Shown here: positions 1-9,065 of the stretch, one piece after another
How positions within the stretch are numbered: the first letter of the stretch is position 1
Layout of the letters: the number at the start of each line of letters is the position of its first letter
DNA from: Thermotoga sp. 4484_232
Lineage (GTDB): Bacteria > Thermotogota > Thermotogae > Thermotogales > Thermotogaceae
Assembly: GCA_002084985.1 (NCBI GenBank)
Contig: MZGO01000006.1
Location: forward strand, 1 to 14,913
Length of the DNA stretch: 14,913 bases
Direction of reading: 5' to 3'
Program-made: the position numbers and the translations under genes
The notes under the pieces: generated by a model
Seen by the model: only the letters and a program-made list of their open reading frames with translations
What the model was told of the DNA's origin: nothing
Database searches by the model: none

Positions 1-171
1 GATGATGAACTCAAGAACCTTCTTGAGGAGAAGAAAAAACAGCTCATGGAGTTAAGGTTTCAACTCGCTATGGGACAGCTCAGGAACACATCCCTCATAA
101 AGATGACGAAAAGAGATATAGCAAGGATAAAAACGATCTTGAGGGAGAGAGAACTGGGAATAAGGAGGTAG
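1..171 (+). CDS. rpmC: 50S ribosomal protein L29, partial (5' end outside window)
   Basis: This is the C-terminal 56 codons of L29, a small two-helix protein of the large subunit near the peptide exit tunnel. The visible frame opens at base 1 with [20 protein letters not shown] and ends [17 protein letters not shown] before TAG at 169-171. The helical LxxLRFQLAxGQLxNTSxI pattern is the L29 hallmark. The family is usually 60-70 residues, so about ten N-terminal residues lie upstream. Only 6 bases separate the stop from the S17 start, and the GGAGG serving rpsQ is inside the last codons. This is the standard S10-operon order L16-L29-S17, so the missing left neighbour should be rplP. Confidence 0.95.
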   Translation, partial: DDELKNLLEEKKKQLMELRFQLAMGQLRNTSLIKMTKRDIARIKTILRERELGIRR

Positions 172-177
172 TTCGAC

Positions 178-471
178 ATGCCGAAGAAGAGGATGGTTGG
201 AGTTGTTGTCAGCGACAAGATGGATAAAACCGTTGTGGTTGCTGTTGAAAGACTGGTTCAACATCCAAGATACAAAAAGTATATAAGAAGAACGAAAAAA
301 TACCATGTTCACGATGAAAGAAATGAATGCAGAGTGGGAGATGTCGTTGAAATAGAAGAGACAAGGCCACTGAGCAAAACGAAAAGGTGGAGGGTTATAA
401 GAATCATTAAAAAAGAAGCCGTTCCAGAAATTCCGGAGAAGAAAGCTGAAGAAGGAGGGGAGGAATTATGA
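178..471 (+). CDS. rpsQ: 30S ribosomal protein S17
   Basis: S17 is a primary 16S rRNA binding protein with an OB fold, acting early in 30S assembly. The 97-residue product starts [20 protein letters not shown], the typical S17 opening. It continues with the [16 protein letters not shown] segment and [21 protein letters not shown], the conserved signature region. The last ~15 residues are an acidic, Glu-rich tail (residues ~83-97) beyond the usual bacterial core of about 85 residues. The start is ATG 178 behind AAGGAGG at 163-169. The stop codon overlaps the rplN start in an ATGA (468-471), implying translational coupling. Confidence 0.96.
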   Translation: MPKKRMVGVVVSDKMDKTVVVAVERLVQHPRYKKYIRRTKKYHVHDERNECRVGDVVEIEETRPLSKTKRWRVIRIIKKEAVPEIPEKKAEEGGEEL

Positions 472-836
472 TCCAGCAAGAGACGTACTTGAATGTTGCT
501 GACAACTCGGGTGCTAAAAAGTTAAGGGTTATTCGAGTTCTTGGTGGCTCCCATAAAAAGTATGGGACTATAGGAGATGTGGTGGTGTGTTCTGTAAGAG
601 ATGCTGTACCCAACTCAGATATAAAGAAAGGAGAAGTAGTAAAAGCTGTTATAGTCAGGACAAAAAAAGAAATAAGAAGAAGGGATGGGACTTACATTCG
701 TTTCGATGATAATGCAGCAGTCATCATAGATAGGTTCAATGAACCCAAAGGAACCAGAATCTTCGGGCCGGTTGCTAGAGAACTCAGAGAAAAAGGATTC
801 ATGAAGATAATTTCTCTGGCTCCAGAAGTTCTTTGA
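468..836 (+). CDS. rplN: 50S ribosomal protein L14
   Basis: L14 is a 23S rRNA-binding beta-barrel protein at the subunit interface that contributes to an intersubunit bridge. The 122-residue length is the family norm. Recognisable segments are the N-terminal [19 protein letters not shown], the central region [30 protein letters not shown], and the C-terminal [20 protein letters not shown]. The start ATG overlaps the rpsQ stop, with GGAGG at 457-463 as the ribosome binding site. Nothing is unusual here. Confidence 0.97.
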   Translation: MIQQETYLNVADNSGAKKLRVIRVLGGSHKKYGTIGDVVVCSVRDAVPNSDIKKGEVVKAVIVRTKKEIRRRDGTYIRFDDNAAVIIDRFNEPKGTRIFGPVARELREKGFMKIISLAPEVL

Positions 837-852
837 GAAGGTGGTGATGATG

Positions 853-1176
853 ATGGCGTTGAAGATAAAGAGAGGAGATCTGGTCGAGGTTATTTCTGGG
901 AAGGATAAAGGAAAGAGAGGGAAGGTGTTGAGAGTAATACCAAGAGAGAGAAAGGTCATCGTTGAAGGAGTTAACATGGTCAAAAGACATCAAAGACCCA
1001 TACCGCAACTCAGGGAAGGTGGAATCATAGAGAGGGAAGCTCCCATTTACATAAGCAAAGTCATGGTTGTCTGTCCGAACTGTGACAGAAGAACCAGGGT
1101 CGGTTTCAAAGTACTGGAGAATGGTGATAAAGTAAGGTACTGTAAAAAATGTGGGGAGATAATAGATACGGAGTAA
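853..1176 (+). CDS. rplX: 50S ribosomal protein L24, zinc-ribbon form
   Basis: L24 starts 50S assembly; its KOW motif (residues ~5-40: [19 protein letters not shown]...) binds 23S rRNA. From ATG 853 the protein is 107 residues. The C-terminal half carries a Cys4 zinc ribbon, C74-P-N-C77 and C97-K-K-C100, followed by GEIID. The start is ambiguous because GTG GTG ATG ATG ATG (841-855) are all in frame. A Shine-Dalgarno match spanning 838-848 (AAGGTGGTGAT) must precede the start, which favours ATG 850 or 853 over the GTG codons. The choice changes only one to four N-terminal residues. It lies 16 bases after rplN. Confidence 0.95.
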   Translation: MALKIKRGDLVEVISGKDKGKRGKVLRVIPRERKVIVEGVNMVKRHQRPIPQLREGGIIEREAPIYISKVMVVCPNCDRRTRVGFKVLENGDKVRYCKKCGEIIDTE

Positions 1177-1192
1177 AGGAGGAATCGAGAAA

Positions 1193-1747
1193 ATGGGATA
1201 CGATTACGTTCCTTTGAAAGAAAAATACATTAAAGAAATTGTTCCAACTCTCATGAAAGAATTTGGTTACAAGAATATCCATCAGGTACCGAAACTGGAA
1301 AAGATCGTCATAAACATGGGAATCGGTGAAGGGGCGAGAAATCCGGATATGATAGAAAAGCACGCAAACGAACTCATGTTGATAACAGGTCAAAAACCTA
1401 TTGTCACGAGAGCGAGAAAGAGTATATCGAATTTCAAGATAAGAAAGGGAATGACGATAGGACTCAAAGTTACCCTCAGAGGAGCTAGGATGTACAACTT
1501 CCTTTACAAGTTGATAAGTATCGTTTTACCCAAAGTGAGGGATTTCAGAGGATTGAACCCGAATTCTTTCGATGGTAGAGGGAACTACAGTTTTGGCCTG
1601 TCAGAGCAACTGGTCTTTCCAGAAGTTTCACCTGATGAGGTTAGTAGAATCCAGGGAATGGACATCACGATTGTCACAACAGCGAAAACAGATGAAGAAG
1701 CCAAAAGGCTTCTGGAACTCTTCGGTATGCCCTTCAGAAGAGATTGA
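1193..1747 (+). CDS. rplE: 50S ribosomal protein L5
   Basis: L5 binds 5S rRNA and the central protuberance and contacts P-site tRNA. The 184 residues match the family length. Diagnostic stretches are [17 protein letters not shown] (residues ~35-51, the L5 signature), the loop [20 protein letters not shown], and [12 protein letters not shown] near residue 140. The C-terminus FGMPFRRD is typical. The start ATG follows AAGGAGGAAT at 1176-1185. It sits between rplX and rpsN as in other spc operons. Confidence 0.97.
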   Translation: MGYDYVPLKEKYIKEIVPTLMKEFGYKNIHQVPKLEKIVINMGIGEGARNPDMIEKHANELMLITGQKPIVTRARKSISNFKIRKGMTIGLKVTLRGARMYNFLYKLISIVLPKVRDFRGLNPNSFDGRGNYSFGLSEQLVFPEVSPDEVSRIQGMDITIVTTAKTDEEAKRLLELFGMPFRRD

Positions 1748-1761
1748 TGGAGGTGAAATAG

Positions 1762-1947
1762 ATGGCGAAGAAAGCTATGGTTGAAAGGTGGAAAAAACCT
1801 AAAAAGTACAAGGTGAGAGAGTACACAAGGTGTAAGATATGCGGAAGACCAAGATCCGTGTACAGGGAATTCGGCATATGCAGAGTATGTTTCAGAAAAA
1901 TGGCTCTAGAAGGGAAACTGCCAGGTGTCAAGAAAGCGAGTTGGTAA
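1762..1947 (+). CDS. rpsN: 30S ribosomal protein S14, type Z (zinc-binding)
   Basis: S14 is a late 30S head protein needed for tRNA-binding-site formation. This is the short zinc-binding form: 61 residues with C24-K-I-C27 and C40-R-V-C43 and the C-terminal motif [15 protein letters not shown]. The zinc-free form is about 90-100 residues and lacks the Cys4 knuckle, so the type is clear. The start is ATG 1762 behind GGAGGTG at 1749-1755. The stop TAA (1945-1947) is part of the AAAGGAGGG site that serves rpsH, so the two genes are tightly coupled. Confidence 0.97.
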   Translation: MAKKAMVERWKKPKKYKVREYTRCKICGRPRSVYREFGICRVCFRKMALEGKLPGVKKASW

Positions 1948-1961
1948 AGGAGGGATACGTT

Positions 1962-2366
1962 GTGTGGAGTGATCCCATTGCTGATATGCTAACCCGTATA
2001 AGAAACGCGAACATGGTTTTCAAAGAATACGTTGATATACCCGCTTCCAACTTGAAGAAAGCAATATGTGAGATCCTTAAAAGGGAAGGGTACATAAAGG
2101 ACTACAAATACATTGAGGATGGCAGGCAGGGTATCCTTAGGGTTTATTTGAAATATAAAGGAACTAGAAGGAATAGAAAAAGGGTCATCCATGGAATAGT
2201 CAGGGTCTCTCACACCGGGAGAAGGATATACGTTGGGAAGAGGGAGATACCAAAAGTTAAAAACGGACTTGGTATAGCGATATTAACGACTTCCAAAGGT
2301 GTTCTGACAGATAAGGAAGCGAGAGAATTGGGAGTTGGGGGAGAGGTTATCGCTTACATATGGTGA
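1962..2366 (+). CDS. rpsH: 30S ribosomal protein S8
   Basis: S8 binds helix 21 of 16S rRNA and organises the 30S central domain; in some bacteria it also represses its own operon. The start is taken as GTG 1962 behind TAAAGGAGGG at 1945-1954. This gives 134 residues beginning [20 protein letters not shown], the canonical S8 N-terminus. The frame is open further upstream (to 1839), but that extension overlaps rpsN and has no S8 character. The conserved C-terminal block [19 protein letters not shown] and GGEVIAYIW is present. Confidence 0.96.
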   Translation: MWSDPIADMLTRIRNANMVFKEYVDIPASNLKKAICEILKREGYIKDYKYIEDGRQGILRVYLKYKGTRRNRKRVIHGIVRVSHTGRRIYVGKREIPKVKNGLGIAILTTSKGVLTDKEARELGVGGEVIAYIW

Positions 2367-2379
2367 GGAGGTGTCTGAG

Positions 2380-2934
2380 GTGTCGAGACTCGCAAAAAAG
2401 CCCTTAGAGATACCAAAAGGTGTGGAAGTTAAGATAGAAGACGGTTACGTGAGGGTGAAAGGACCCAAGGGAGAACTCAGACAGGAAATACTCCCTTACA
2501 CAAAAGTGGAGATAGAGGATGAAAAGGTTTGGGTGAGGCCAAAAGAAGAGGATATAAGGAGAAAAGCTGATTGGAATAAAGTTAAGATGTTTCAAGGAAC
2601 CATGTGGGCTTTGATAAGGAACATGATACACGGCGTTTCTCAAGGGTACAGAAAAGAGCTTGAAATAGTTGGAATAGGTTATAGAGCTCAAATGCAGGGG
2701 ACCAAGGTTTCTCTTCAACTCGGTTACGCTCATCCTATCGTTTTAGAACCTCCAGAAGGTGTTAAAGTTGAAGTCCCCGCTCCGAACAGAATCATCGTCA
2801 GTGGTATAGATAAACAGAAAGTAGGACAATTTGCAGCTGAAATAAGGTCATGGAAACCTCCCAACATATACACGGGAAAGGGAATTCGCTATGTAGGAGA
2901 AGTGGTCAGGCAGAAGCAAGGTAAGAAGGCTTGA
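2380..2934 (+). CDS. rplF: 50S ribosomal protein L6
   Basis: L6 sits at the base of the L7/L12 stalk near the sarcin-ricin loop. It consists of two repeats of the same alpha/beta fold, here roughly residues 1-85 and 86-184. GTG 2380 gives 184 residues starting [15 protein letters not shown], the family's usual opening. GAGGAGGTG at 2365-2373 is 6 bases upstream. An in-frame GTG at 2371 is inside that ribosome binding site and is less likely. The signature [21 protein letters not shown] near the C-terminus (residues ~161-181) is clear. Confidence 0.96.
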   Translation: MSRLAKKPLEIPKGVEVKIEDGYVRVKGPKGELRQEILPYTKVEIEDEKVWVRPKEEDIRRKADWNKVKMFQGTMWALIRNMIHGVSQGYRKELEIVGIGYRAQMQGTKVSLQLGYAHPIVLEPPEGVKVEVPAPNRIIVSGIDKQKVGQFAAEIRSWKPPNIYTGKGIRYVGEVVRQKQGKKA

Positions 2935-2949
2935 AGGAGGTAATGGGAG

Positions 2950-3318
2950 ATGATAAAAAAGGAGAGCAAAAATGAGAGAAGACTCAGAAGACATAGAAGG
3001 GTCAGAAAGAAAGTGTTTGGAACACCAGAGCGCCCAAGATTGTGTGTGTTCAGAAGTAACAAGCATATTTATGCACAAATAATAGACGATACCATAGGAC
3101 ATACTCTAGTTTCGGCATCCACACTGGACCCCGAGTTGAGGGAGAAGTTGCAAAAAACGTGGAATAAGGAGGCGGCAAGGGAGGTTGGAAAGTTGATAGC
3201 CAGGAGGGCACTTGAAAAAGGAATTAAAAAAGTCGTTTTCGATAGAGGTGGTTACAAATATCACGGTAGAGTGAAGGAACTCGCAGAAGGTGCTAGAGAA
3301 GGCGGACTCGTGTTTTGA
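2950..3318 (+). CDS. rplR: 50S ribosomal protein L18
   Basis: L18 binds 5S rRNA together with L5 and L25-type proteins in the central protuberance. The product has 122 residues. A basic N-terminal tail ([19 protein letters not shown], residues ~7-25) precedes the conserved [20 protein letters not shown] core. The C-terminal motif [26 protein letters not shown] is diagnostic. AAGGAGGTAA at 2934-2943 is the ribosome binding site. Length and order (L6-L18-S5) are standard. Confidence 0.97.
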   Translation: MIKKESKNERRLRRHRRVRKKVFGTPERPRLCVFRSNKHIYAQIIDDTIGHTLVSASTLDPELREKLQKTWNKEAAREVGKLIARRALEKGIKKVVFDRGGYKYHGRVKELAEGAREGGLVF

Positions 3319-3328
3319 GGGAGGTGTG

Positions 3329-3877
3329 ATGCGAATGACGGATCAGGTCGGCCAGGTATCGGAAGAAATAAAAGAAACGTATGAGGATTTCGAGGAAAAG
3401 GTCATAGAGATTAGAAGAACTGCCAAGGTTACAAAGGGTGGGAAAAACTTGAGCTTCAGGGCTGTCGTGGTTGTAGGAAACAGAAAGGGAAAGGTGGGGC
3501 TCGGTATCGGCAAAGCCAGGGAAGTACCTGATGCTATAAGAAAAGCTATAGCCGACGCCAAAAAGAATTTGATAGAGGTTCCCATATACAACGGTACGAT
3601 CCCACATGATGTTGTCGGAAGGCAAGATGCCTCAAAGGTTCTCCTAAAACCTGCAGCGATGGGAACAGGTATAATCGCTGGTGGGACGGTTCGATCTGTT
3701 GTTGAACTTGCGGGTATTCAGAACATTCTGACGAAGTCACTTGGCTCCACGAATCCTCTGAACCTGGCAAGAGCCACCATAAACGGTCTGAAGAATCTTC
3801 TCTCTGTTAAGAAAGTCGCTGAACTAAGGGATATCTCTCCTGGAGAGGTAATAAAGGGAGTAAAGAAGGAGGGTTGA
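3329..3877 (+). CDS. rpsE: 30S ribosomal protein S5
   Basis: S5 lines the mRNA entry channel and affects decoding accuracy. From ATG 3329 the protein is 182 residues, slightly long because of an acidic N-terminal extension (residues ~1-25, with [15 protein letters not shown]). The S5 dsRBD-like domain follows, with [21 protein letters not shown] (residues ~43-63) and [19 protein letters not shown]. The C-terminal domain has [19 protein letters not shown] and [19 protein letters not shown] 3335 is an alternative start that loses two residues; GGGAGGTG at 3319-3326 can serve either. In-frame sequence upstream to 3290 overlaps rplR and is not S5-like. Confidence 0.95.
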   Translation: MRMTDQVGQVSEEIKETYEDFEEKVIEIRRTAKVTKGGKNLSFRAVVVVGNRKGKVGLGIGKAREVPDAIRKAIADAKKNLIEVPIYNGTIPHDVVGRQDASKVLLKPAAMGTGIIAGGTVRSVVELAGIQNILTKSLGSTNPLNLARATINGLKNLLSVKKVAELRDISPGEVIKGVKKEG

Positions 3878-3879
3878 GA

Positions 3880-4092
3880 ATGACAAAGAAACTCAAGATA
3901 ACCCTTGTAAAAAGTCCTATAGGTTATTCCAGGGATCAGAAAGATACGGTTAAAAGACTTGGACTGAGAAAACTCAACCAAATCGTTATCAAAGATGATG
4001 TACCTCAGATAAGAGGGATGATTAGAAAAGTGAAACACCTTCTTAAAGTTGAGGAAATAGATGTGGAAGATGAAGGGGGTATGAAAGGATGA
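3880..4092 (+). CDS. rpmD: 50S ribosomal protein L30
   Basis: L30 is a small 23S rRNA-binding protein of the large subunit. ATG 3880 gives 70 residues: [20 protein letters not shown], then [17 protein letters not shown] and the C-terminal [17 protein letters not shown], all in the expected places. The usual bacterial L30 is about 60 residues; the extra ~10 C-terminal residues ([10 protein letters not shown]) exist partly because the gene runs through the rplO ribosome binding site. AAGGAGGG at 3867-3874 precedes the start. An in-frame TTG at 3874 overlaps that site and is rejected. The stop overlaps the rplO start (ATGA, 4089-4092). Confidence 0.95.
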   Translation: MTKKLKITLVKSPIGYSRDQKDTVKRLGLRKLNQIVIKDDVPQIRGMIRKVKHLLKVEEIDVEDEGGMKG

Positions 4093-4532
4093 GATTGGAG
4101 GATCTCAGACCTTCACCTGGCGCTATGAAAAAAAGGAAACGGTTGGGAAGAGGTCCTGGCTCTGGACATGGTAAGACGAGTGGAAGGGGTCATAAAGGTC
4201 AGAAAAGTAGGGGCAGTGGAAAAGTCCACCTCTGGTTTGAAGGAGGACAGACTCCGCTTCATAGAAGGCTCCCAAAAAGGGGTTTCAAGAACATAAATAG
4301 AAAAGAATACGCTGTTGTGAATGTGAAAACACTCGATGAAAGGTTTGAATCCCACGAGGAAGTGACACCTGAGAAACTACTGGAAATGGGCATAGTGAAG
4401 GATCTAAAAGATGGATTGAAGGTTCTAGGAGATGGTGAGATAACGAAACCTTTGATAGTCAAGGCCCATGCATTCAGTGAAACTGCGAGGAAGAAAATAG
4501 AAGCAGTGGGCGGTAAAGCAGAGGTGGTATGA
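4089..4532 (+). CDS. rplO: 50S ribosomal protein L15
   Basis: L15 is a late-assembling 50S protein with a long basic Gly-rich N-terminal extension that penetrates the 23S rRNA core. The 147 residues are the family norm. Residues ~1-65 contain [12 protein letters not shown] and [20 protein letters not shown], followed by [19 protein letters not shown]. The globular C-terminal domain ends [20 protein letters not shown], the conserved L15 tail. The start overlaps the rpmD stop; the secY ATG follows the rplO stop after one base. Confidence 0.97.
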   Translation: MRLEDLRPSPGAMKKRKRLGRGPGSGHGKTSGRGHKGQKSRGSGKVHLWFEGGQTPLHRRLPKRGFKNINRKEYAVVNVKTLDERFESHEEVTPEKLLEMGIVKDLKDGLKVLGDGEITKPLIVKAHAFSETARKKIEAVGGKAEVV

Positions 4533-4533
4533 T

Positions 4534-5826
4534 ATGTGGAAAGCATTGAGAAATGCTTTCAAAATACCTGAACTCAGAGAAAGGATCATATTTACATTGC
4601 TTGCTCTCATAATTTTCAGGTTGGGGATATACATCCCTATACCCGGTATAAACCTGGAAGCTTGGGGAGAGGTTTTCAAAAAGTTCGGTGAAGGAGCTCC
4701 AGGGGGTATCATAAGCTTTTACGATGTTTTCACGGGAGGGGCCCTTCGAAACTTTTCCATTTTTGCAATGAGTGTCACACCTTATATAAACGCTGCGATC
4801 ATTCTTCAACTTTTGTCTTCCGTCATACCATCTATAAAGGAGATGTTGAGGGAAGGTGAGGAGGGAAGGAAAAAGTTTGCAAGATACACGAGAAATTTGA
4901 CGGTGGTTCTTGCTGCGTTCCAGGCGTTCATAATCTCCTTCGGCCTTGTACGCCAGAATCCTGATATATTGACAATGGGTGTTTCAATGGGATTATTTCT
5001 GATAATGGCAACAGTCTCCCTTGTTGCAGGAACTATGTTTTTGCTCTGGCTTGGTGAGAGGATAACAGAAAAAGGAATAGGAAACGGTATATCGGTTCTG
5101 ATATTTGCGGGTATAGTTGCAAGATATCCAACTTATTTCGGTAGAGCCGTTATAGGTGGCTTGAATGTGCTAGAATGGGTGTTCTTGATAGTTATAGCTC
5201 TCATAACGGTTGTGGGGATAATATTCGTCCAGCAGGCAGAAAGAAGAGTAAGCATTCAGTACGCTCACAGAGTTTCTGGGAGAAGGATCTACGGTGGGGC
5301 TTCAACTTACATTCCCATAAGGGTCAATCAGGGAGGAGTCATACCAATAATCTTTGCAAGTGCCATCGTTTCACTTCCTGCAGCCATTGCTCAGATGATG
5401 AAGAGCGAGACCCTTTCAAGACTCTTTGGAGCCAGATCACCACTCTACTTAACTGTCTACGGTCTTTTGGTGTTCTTCTTCACGTACTTCTACAGTGTGG
5501 TTGTCTTCGACCCACATGATGTTGCTCAAAACATACAAAAATACGGAGGGTACATACCAGGAATAAGACCTGGAAGATCAACGGAGCTGTATCTTCAAAG
5601 AGTTATGAATCGTGTGACTTTTCTTGGAGCAGTGTTCCTAGTAGTGATAGCCCTTCTTCCCTACTTAGTTCAAGGGATCATAAGAGTCAACATATGGCTT
5701 GGTGGAACTTCTGCCCTGATAGCAGTAGGTGTTGCTCTCGATATAGTCCAGCAGATGGAAGCTCACCTCATAATGAGACATTACGAAGGGTTCTTAAAGA
5801 AAGGTAGGATAAAGGGGAGAAGATGA
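4534..5826 (+). CDS. secY: Protein translocase subunit SecY
   Basis: SecY is the channel-forming subunit of the SecYEG translocon in the cytoplasmic membrane. The 430-residue product has the expected ten hydrophobic segments, beginning at residues ~18-37 ([20 protein letters not shown]). The plug and second segment follow ([20 protein letters not shown]...). Other conserved blocks are the segment-4/5 motif [13 protein letters not shown] (residues ~176-188), [20 protein letters not shown] (residues ~259-278), and [13 protein letters not shown]. The C-terminus [16 protein letters not shown] is typical. It starts one base after the rplO stop, and the adk ATG starts one base after its own stop, so translation is surely coupled. 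Confidence 0.97.
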   Translation: MWKALRNAFKIPELRERIIFTLLALIIFRLGIYIPIPGINLEAWGEVFKKFGEGAPGGIISFYDVFTGGALRNFSIFAMSVTPYINAAIILQLLSSVIPSIKEMLREGEEGRKKFARYTRNLTVVLAAFQAFIISFGLVRQNPDILTMGVSMGLFLIMATVSLVAGTMFLLWLGERITEKGIGNGISVLIFAGIVARYPTYFGRAVIGGLNVLEWVFLIVIALITVVGIIFVQQAERRVSIQYAHRVSGRRIYGGASTYIPIRVNQGGVIPIIFASAIVSLPAAIAQMMKSETLSRLFGARSPLYLTVYGLLVFFFTYFYSVVVFDPHDVAQNIQKYGGYIPGIRPGRSTELYLQRVMNRVTFLGAVFLVVIALLPYLVQGIIRVNIWLGGTSALIAVGVALDIVQQMEAHLIMRHYEGFLKKGRIKGRR

Positions 5827-5827
5827 G

Positions 5828-6484
5828 ATGGGTATAAATCTGGTGTTTCTGGGACCGCCAGGTGCCGGGAAAGGAACTTACGCGAAAAAGTTAAGGGAAC
5901 ATGTGAACATTCCTCATATATCGACTGGTGATATGTTCAGGGAAGCTGCTACCAGCGGAACGGAGCTCGGTAAGAAGGTCAAAGAAATAATGGAGAGAGG
6001 AGAGCTCGTGCCTGATGATATCGTAAATGAGGTCGTCAGAGAGCGTTTGTTGAAGGATGACTGCAAGAGGGGATTCATCCTAGATGGTTATCCCAGAACA
6101 GTTCCTCAAGCAGAAGCTTTGGAAAAGATCCTAGAAGAGTTGGGAGAGAAGCTCACCGCAGCAATATTCTTCGATGTACCGGAGGATGTGGTTGTCGAAA
6201 GACTCACAAACAGGAGAATCTGTCCAAAGTGCGGTAGGATCTACAACCTGTTATCGATGAAACCCAAGGAAGATGAACTGTGCGATGTTTGTAAGGTCAA
6301 GTTGATACAAAGAGATGATGACAAGGAAGAGGTCGTCAGAAAGAGATATAAGGTTTACATGGAGAACACAAAGCCTGTCATCGAATTTTATAACAAGAAA
6401 AAACTTCTTTTCACAATTGACGGGACGATTGGCCTTGAAAAAGTAACACAGGAAGTTCTTAATATCATTGGTCGGAAGGGATAA
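5828..6484 (+). CDS. adk: Adenylate kinase, zinc-binding LID form
   Basis: Adenylate kinase catalyses ATP + AMP to 2 ADP in the cytosol. The 218-residue protein has the P-loop GPPGAGKGT at residues 9-17, the NMP-binding region with STGDMFREA (residues 32-40), and DGYPRT (86-91). The long LID carries a Cys4 zinc site: C132-P-K-C135 and C152-D-V-C155. [14 protein letters not shown] and the C-terminal IDGT motif are intact. The zinc LID is common in Gram-positive and thermophilic bacteria and should add heat stability. The location after secY is conserved in many bacteria. Confidence 0.97.
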   Translation: MGINLVFLGPPGAGKGTYAKKLREHVNIPHISTGDMFREAATSGTELGKKVKEIMERGELVPDDIVNEVVRERLLKDDCKRGFILDGYPRTVPQAEALEKILEELGEKLTAAIFFDVPEDVVVERLTNRRICPKCGRIYNLLSMKPKEDELCDVCKVKLIQRDDDKEEVVRKRYKVYMENTKPVIEFYNKKKLLFTIDGTIGLEKVTQEVLNIIGRKG

Positions 6485-6487
6485 GAA

Positions 6488-7237
6488 GTGATAAGGGTAA
6501 AAACAGAAGAAGAAATCGATAGAATGAAAATCGCTGGAAGAGCTGTGGCGATCTTTCTGAAAGAAGCGAAAAAGCTTGTCGTACCTGGAGCGTCTGCTTG
6601 GGAAATAGAACTCCTGGCAGAGAAGGTATTTAAAGAGTTGAGAGTGACCCCCGCTTTTAAAGGATACAACGGTTATGAGTATATAACATGCGTTTCGGTT
6701 AATGAAGAGGTTGTTCATGGTATCCCCAGAAAGGATAAGGTCTTTAGAAAAGGAGATATAGTGTCCATAGATGTTGGAGCGGTTTACAAAGGTTTCTTCG
6801 GAGATGGTGCCATGACGTACATCGTGGGAGAAACTGATGAATCCGGGAAGAGGCTCGTTGAAGTGACCAGAAAAGCATTGGAAAAAGCCATAGAAAAAAT
6901 CAGAGCCGGTGTAAAATTAGGAGATATTTCTTATGCTATACAGAGTTTCGTGGAGAGCAGTGGCTTCAACGTCATAAGAGACTACGTTGGACATGGAATA
7001 GGAACAGCGCTTCATGAGGAGCCACAAGTTCCCAACTACGGAAAGCCAGGTGCGGGTGTAAGGCTTTTAACGGGGATGACTCTTGCTATAGAACCAATGG
7101 TAGTGGAAGGAGATTGGAGAATAAAGATTCTTGAGGATGGTTGGACCGCTGTAACTGTGGATGGCTCAAGATGCGCGCATTTCGAACACACGATAGTCAT
7201 CAGAGAAACGGGAGCGGAGATTTTAACCAGGATTTGA
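6488..7237 (+). CDS. map: Methionine aminopeptidase, type I
   Basis: Map removes the initiator methionine from nascent proteins using two divalent metal ions. The 249-residue product is the short type I form without an N-terminal extension. Metal ligands can be placed by motif: D95 (SIDVGAVY), D106 (FGDGAMTY), H169 (VGHGIG), E202 (IEPMV) and E233 (HFEHT). H77 in VHGIP and H176 in ALHEEP are the conserved substrate-binding histidines. GTG 6488 is chosen because [18 protein letters not shown] is the normal N-terminus. It lies 3 bases after the adk stop, with GGAAGGG at 6474-6480 as the likely ribosome binding site. Confidence 0.96.
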   Translation: MIRVKTEEEIDRMKIAGRAVAIFLKEAKKLVVPGASAWEIELLAEKVFKELRVTPAFKGYNGYEYITCVSVNEEVVHGIPRKDKVFRKGDIVSIDVGAVYKGFFGDGAMTYIVGETDESGKRLVEVTRKALEKAIEKIRAGVKLGDISYAIQSFVESSGFNVIRDYVGHGIGTALHEEPQVPNYGKPGAGVRLLTGMTLAIEPMVVEGDWRIKILEDGWTAVTVDGSRCAHFEHTIVIRETGAEILTRI

Positions 7238-7248
7238 GGGGGGATGAA

Positions 7249-7473
7249 ATGAGTAAGGAGGATGTCATAAAAATGGAAGGAACAATAGAAGAAGCCTTAC
7301 CCAACGCCATGTTCAGGGTAGTTCTGGATAACGGCCATAAAGTTCTCGCTCATGTTTCTGGGAGAATGAGGAAGAATTTCATAAGATTAGTGCCAGGGGA
7401 TAGAGTCATAGTGGAGCTTTCAATATACGATCTGTCGAGAGGGAGGATCATATACCGGAAGAAACCCGTGTGA
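7249..7473 (+). CDS. infA: Translation initiation factor IF-1
   Basis: IF-1 is an OB-fold protein that occupies the 30S A site during initiation. ATG 7249 gives 74 residues. The canonical sequence is present: [20 protein letters not shown] (residues 4-23), [24 protein letters not shown] and [15 protein letters not shown] at the C-terminus. The frame is open upstream into map, but that part is not IF-1-like. GAGGGGGGATG at 7236-7246 provides the ribosome binding site, partly inside the map stop region. The map-infA-rpmJ-rpsM order is classical. Confidence 0.97.
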   Translation: MSKEDVIKMEGTIEEALPNAMFRVVLDNGHKVLAHVSGRMRKNFIRLVPGDRVIVELSIYDLSRGRIIYRKKPV

Positions 7474-7486
7474 AAGGAGTGAAAGT

Positions 7487-7603
7487 ATGAAAGTGCGAGC
7501 TTCTGTTAAAAAGAGATGTGAGCATTGCAGAATAGTGAGAAGGAAGGGTAAGGTGTACGTTATCTGCAAAGCCAATCCCAAGCATAATCAGAGACAAGGA
7601 TGA
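7487..7603 (+). CDS. rpmJ: 50S ribosomal protein L36, zinc-binding form
   Basis: L36 is the smallest ribosomal protein. This one has 38 residues, starting [20 protein letters not shown] and ending NPKHNQRQG. It has the zinc ligand set C11, C14, C27 and H33, the C+ form, whereas zinc-independent paralogues lose the cysteines. ATG 7487 follows AAAGGAGTG at 7473-7481. It lies between infA and rpsM as in most bacteria with this operon and is identical in length to the usual C+ protein. Confidence 0.96.
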   Translation: MKVRASVKKRCEHCRIVRRKGKVYVICKANPKHNQRQG

Positions 7604-7618
7604 AAAGGAGGGAAGCAG

Positions 7619-8005
7619 ATGGCACGAATCGTGGGAGTTGAACTCCCTAATACCAAGAAAGTCTGGGTTGCTCTCACTTACATATACGGAATCGGAAGAA
7701 GCAGGTCTCTCGAGATACTGAAAAACACGGGTGTCGATCCCGAAAAGAAAGTGGGAGAGCTGACGGAAGAAGAAATCAGCAAGATATCGAAGTTCATTCA
7801 GGATCATTACAAAATCGAAGGAGAACTCAGAACGGAGATCCAGAGGAACATAAAAAGGTTGATAGAAATAGGTTGCTACAGGGGAATAAGGCACAAGTTG
7901 GGCCTTCCCGTTAGAGGACAGAGAACTAGATCAAACGCTCGAACGAGGAAGGGTCCAAGGCCGAGTAGAATAAAAACCAAAAAGAAGAAGAGTTCTCTCA
8001 TATGA
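7619..8005 (+). CDS. rpsM: 30S ribosomal protein S13
   Basis: S13 is a 30S head protein that contacts the P-site tRNA with its basic tail and forms intersubunit bridges with the 50S. The 128 residues begin [21 protein letters not shown] and include YGIGRSRS, then the conserved block [27 protein letters not shown] (residues ~89-115, of which [15 protein letters not shown] is most diagnostic). The C-terminus is a Lys-rich tail. AAAGGAGGGA at 7605-7614 precedes the ATG. It opens the alpha-operon part of the cluster (S13-S11-S4-alpha). Confidence 0.97.
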   Translation: MARIVGVELPNTKKVWVALTYIYGIGRSRSLEILKNTGVDPEKKVGELTEEEISKISKFIQDHYKIEGELRTEIQRNIKRLIEIGCYRGIRHKLGLPVRGQRTRSNARTRKGPRPSRIKTKKKKSSLI

Positions 8006-8022
8006 TTTAAGGAGGGACGCGA

Positions 8023-8415
8023 ATGCCGAGAAGAAGAGGAGAAAGAAGAAAGAAGAAAAAGAAGGTAGCGGTAGATTACGGTATCGTGCATATAAAGTCA
8101 ACGTTCAACAACACCATAGTCACCCTCACTGACCAGGATGGAAACACGATAACTTGGGCGAGTGGTGGAACCGTGGGGTTTGAGGGTACGAGAAAAGGGA
8201 CGCCTTATGCTGCTCAACTTGCAGCGGACAAAGTCGCAAGGGAAGCTTTAAAACTTGGGGTTAAAAAAGTGGATGTTCTGGTGAAAGGTCCTGGCCCTGG
8301 TAGAGAAGCAGCCATAAGGACACTTCAAGCGACAGGTCTTGAAGTGAACCAGATAAAGGATGTAACACCGATTCCGTTCAACGGTTGTAGACCCAAAAAG
8401 AGGAGAAGAGTCTGA
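8023..8415 (+). CDS. rpsK: 30S ribosomal protein S11
   Basis: S11 lies on the 30S platform near the E-site and mRNA exit. The 130-residue product has a very basic N-terminus ([20 protein letters not shown]). The S11 core follows, with [39 protein letters not shown], and [20 protein letters not shown]. The C-terminus [16 protein letters not shown] is the signature ending. AAGGAGGGA at 8010-8018 is the ribosome binding site. Nothing is unusual. Confidence 0.97.
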   Translation: MPRRRGERRKKKKKVAVDYGIVHIKSTFNNTIVTLTDQDGNTITWASGGTVGFEGTRKGTPYAAQLAADKVAREALKLGVKKVDVLVKGPGPGREAAIRTLQATGLEVNQIKDVTPIPFNGCRPKKRRRV

Positions 8416-8430
8416 GAAGGAGGGAAATCG

Positions 8431-9060
8431 ATGGCAAGATACACAGGCCCGGTTTGTAGGTTGTGCAGAAGAGAAGGAATGAAGCTTTACCTGAAGGGTG
8501 AGAAATGTTATACCGATAAATGTCCCTTCGAAAAAAGACCCTACCCTCCTGGACAGCATGGGAGGGCAAGGAGGAAGCTAACGCAGTATGCCATTCAGCT
8601 TAGATCCAAGCAGACGATGAAAAGAATCTATGGAATTCTCGAGAAACAATTTAGGAATTATTTCGTCAAAGCTCAGAAGATGGCAGGGGACACCCGAGAG
8701 AACCTCGTCAGGTTCGTCGAGTCACGACTCGATAACGTTGTCTATAGAATGGGTTTTGCCGTTAACAGAAGGCAGGCAAGGCAACTCGTGAATCACGGCC
8801 ATTTCCTCGTGAATGGAAAGAAAGTGGATATTCCAAGCTATCTCCTAAAACCTGGAGATGTCGTTGAAGTTCGAGAAAGGAGCAGAGACATACAACCCAT
8901 AAAGGATGCCATTGAGTTCAATAGAGACAAGAATAGAGTTCCTTGGATAGAGGTTGATTACGATAATTACAAGGGAACGTATTTAAGGCATCCGAAACTT
9001 GAGGAGGTCACGGATCTTCCCGTGGATGTTCAGACAATCGTTGAATTTTACTCGAGGTGA
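8431..9060 (+). CDS. rpsD: 30S ribosomal protein S4, zinc-binding form
   Basis: S4 nucleates 30S assembly by binding the 16S 5' domain and is part of the mRNA entry helicase region. It is 209 residues. The N-terminal domain carries a zinc knuckle C9-R-L-C12 and C26-Y-T-D-K-C31, as in Thermus S4. The S4 RNA-binding domain follows at residues ~97-160 ([44 protein letters not shown]). AGGAGGGAAA at 8418-8427 is the ribosome binding site. In enterobacteria S4 represses this operon, but no matching leader structure was recognised here. Confidence 0.97.
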   Translation: MARYTGPVCRLCRREGMKLYLKGEKCYTDKCPFEKRPYPPGQHGRARRKLTQYAIQLRSKQTMKRIYGILEKQFRNYFVKAQKMAGDTRENLVRFVESRLDNVVYRMGFAVNRRQARQLVNHGHFLVNGKKVDIPSYLLKPGDVVEVRERSRDIQPIKDAIEFNRDKNRVPWIEVDYDNYKGTYLRHPKLEEVTDLPVDVQTIVEFYSR

Positions 9061-9065
9061 TGAGA

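Noticed and set aside
841..852. GTG 841 or GTG 844 as the start of rplX
   Set aside because: These codons lie inside the Shine-Dalgarno match (838-848), so a start at 850 or 853 is more plausible.
6251..6718. 155-codon minus-strand frame opposite adk/map
   Set aside because: It is a shadow of the real genes; composition is Phe/Ser/Leu-rich, as expected for antisense of Lys/Glu-rich coding sequence.
7474..7618. S4-binding pseudoknot leader before rpsM, as in the enterobacterial alpha operon
   Set aside because: The space is taken by rpmJ and short spacers; no convincing pseudoknot was found by eye.
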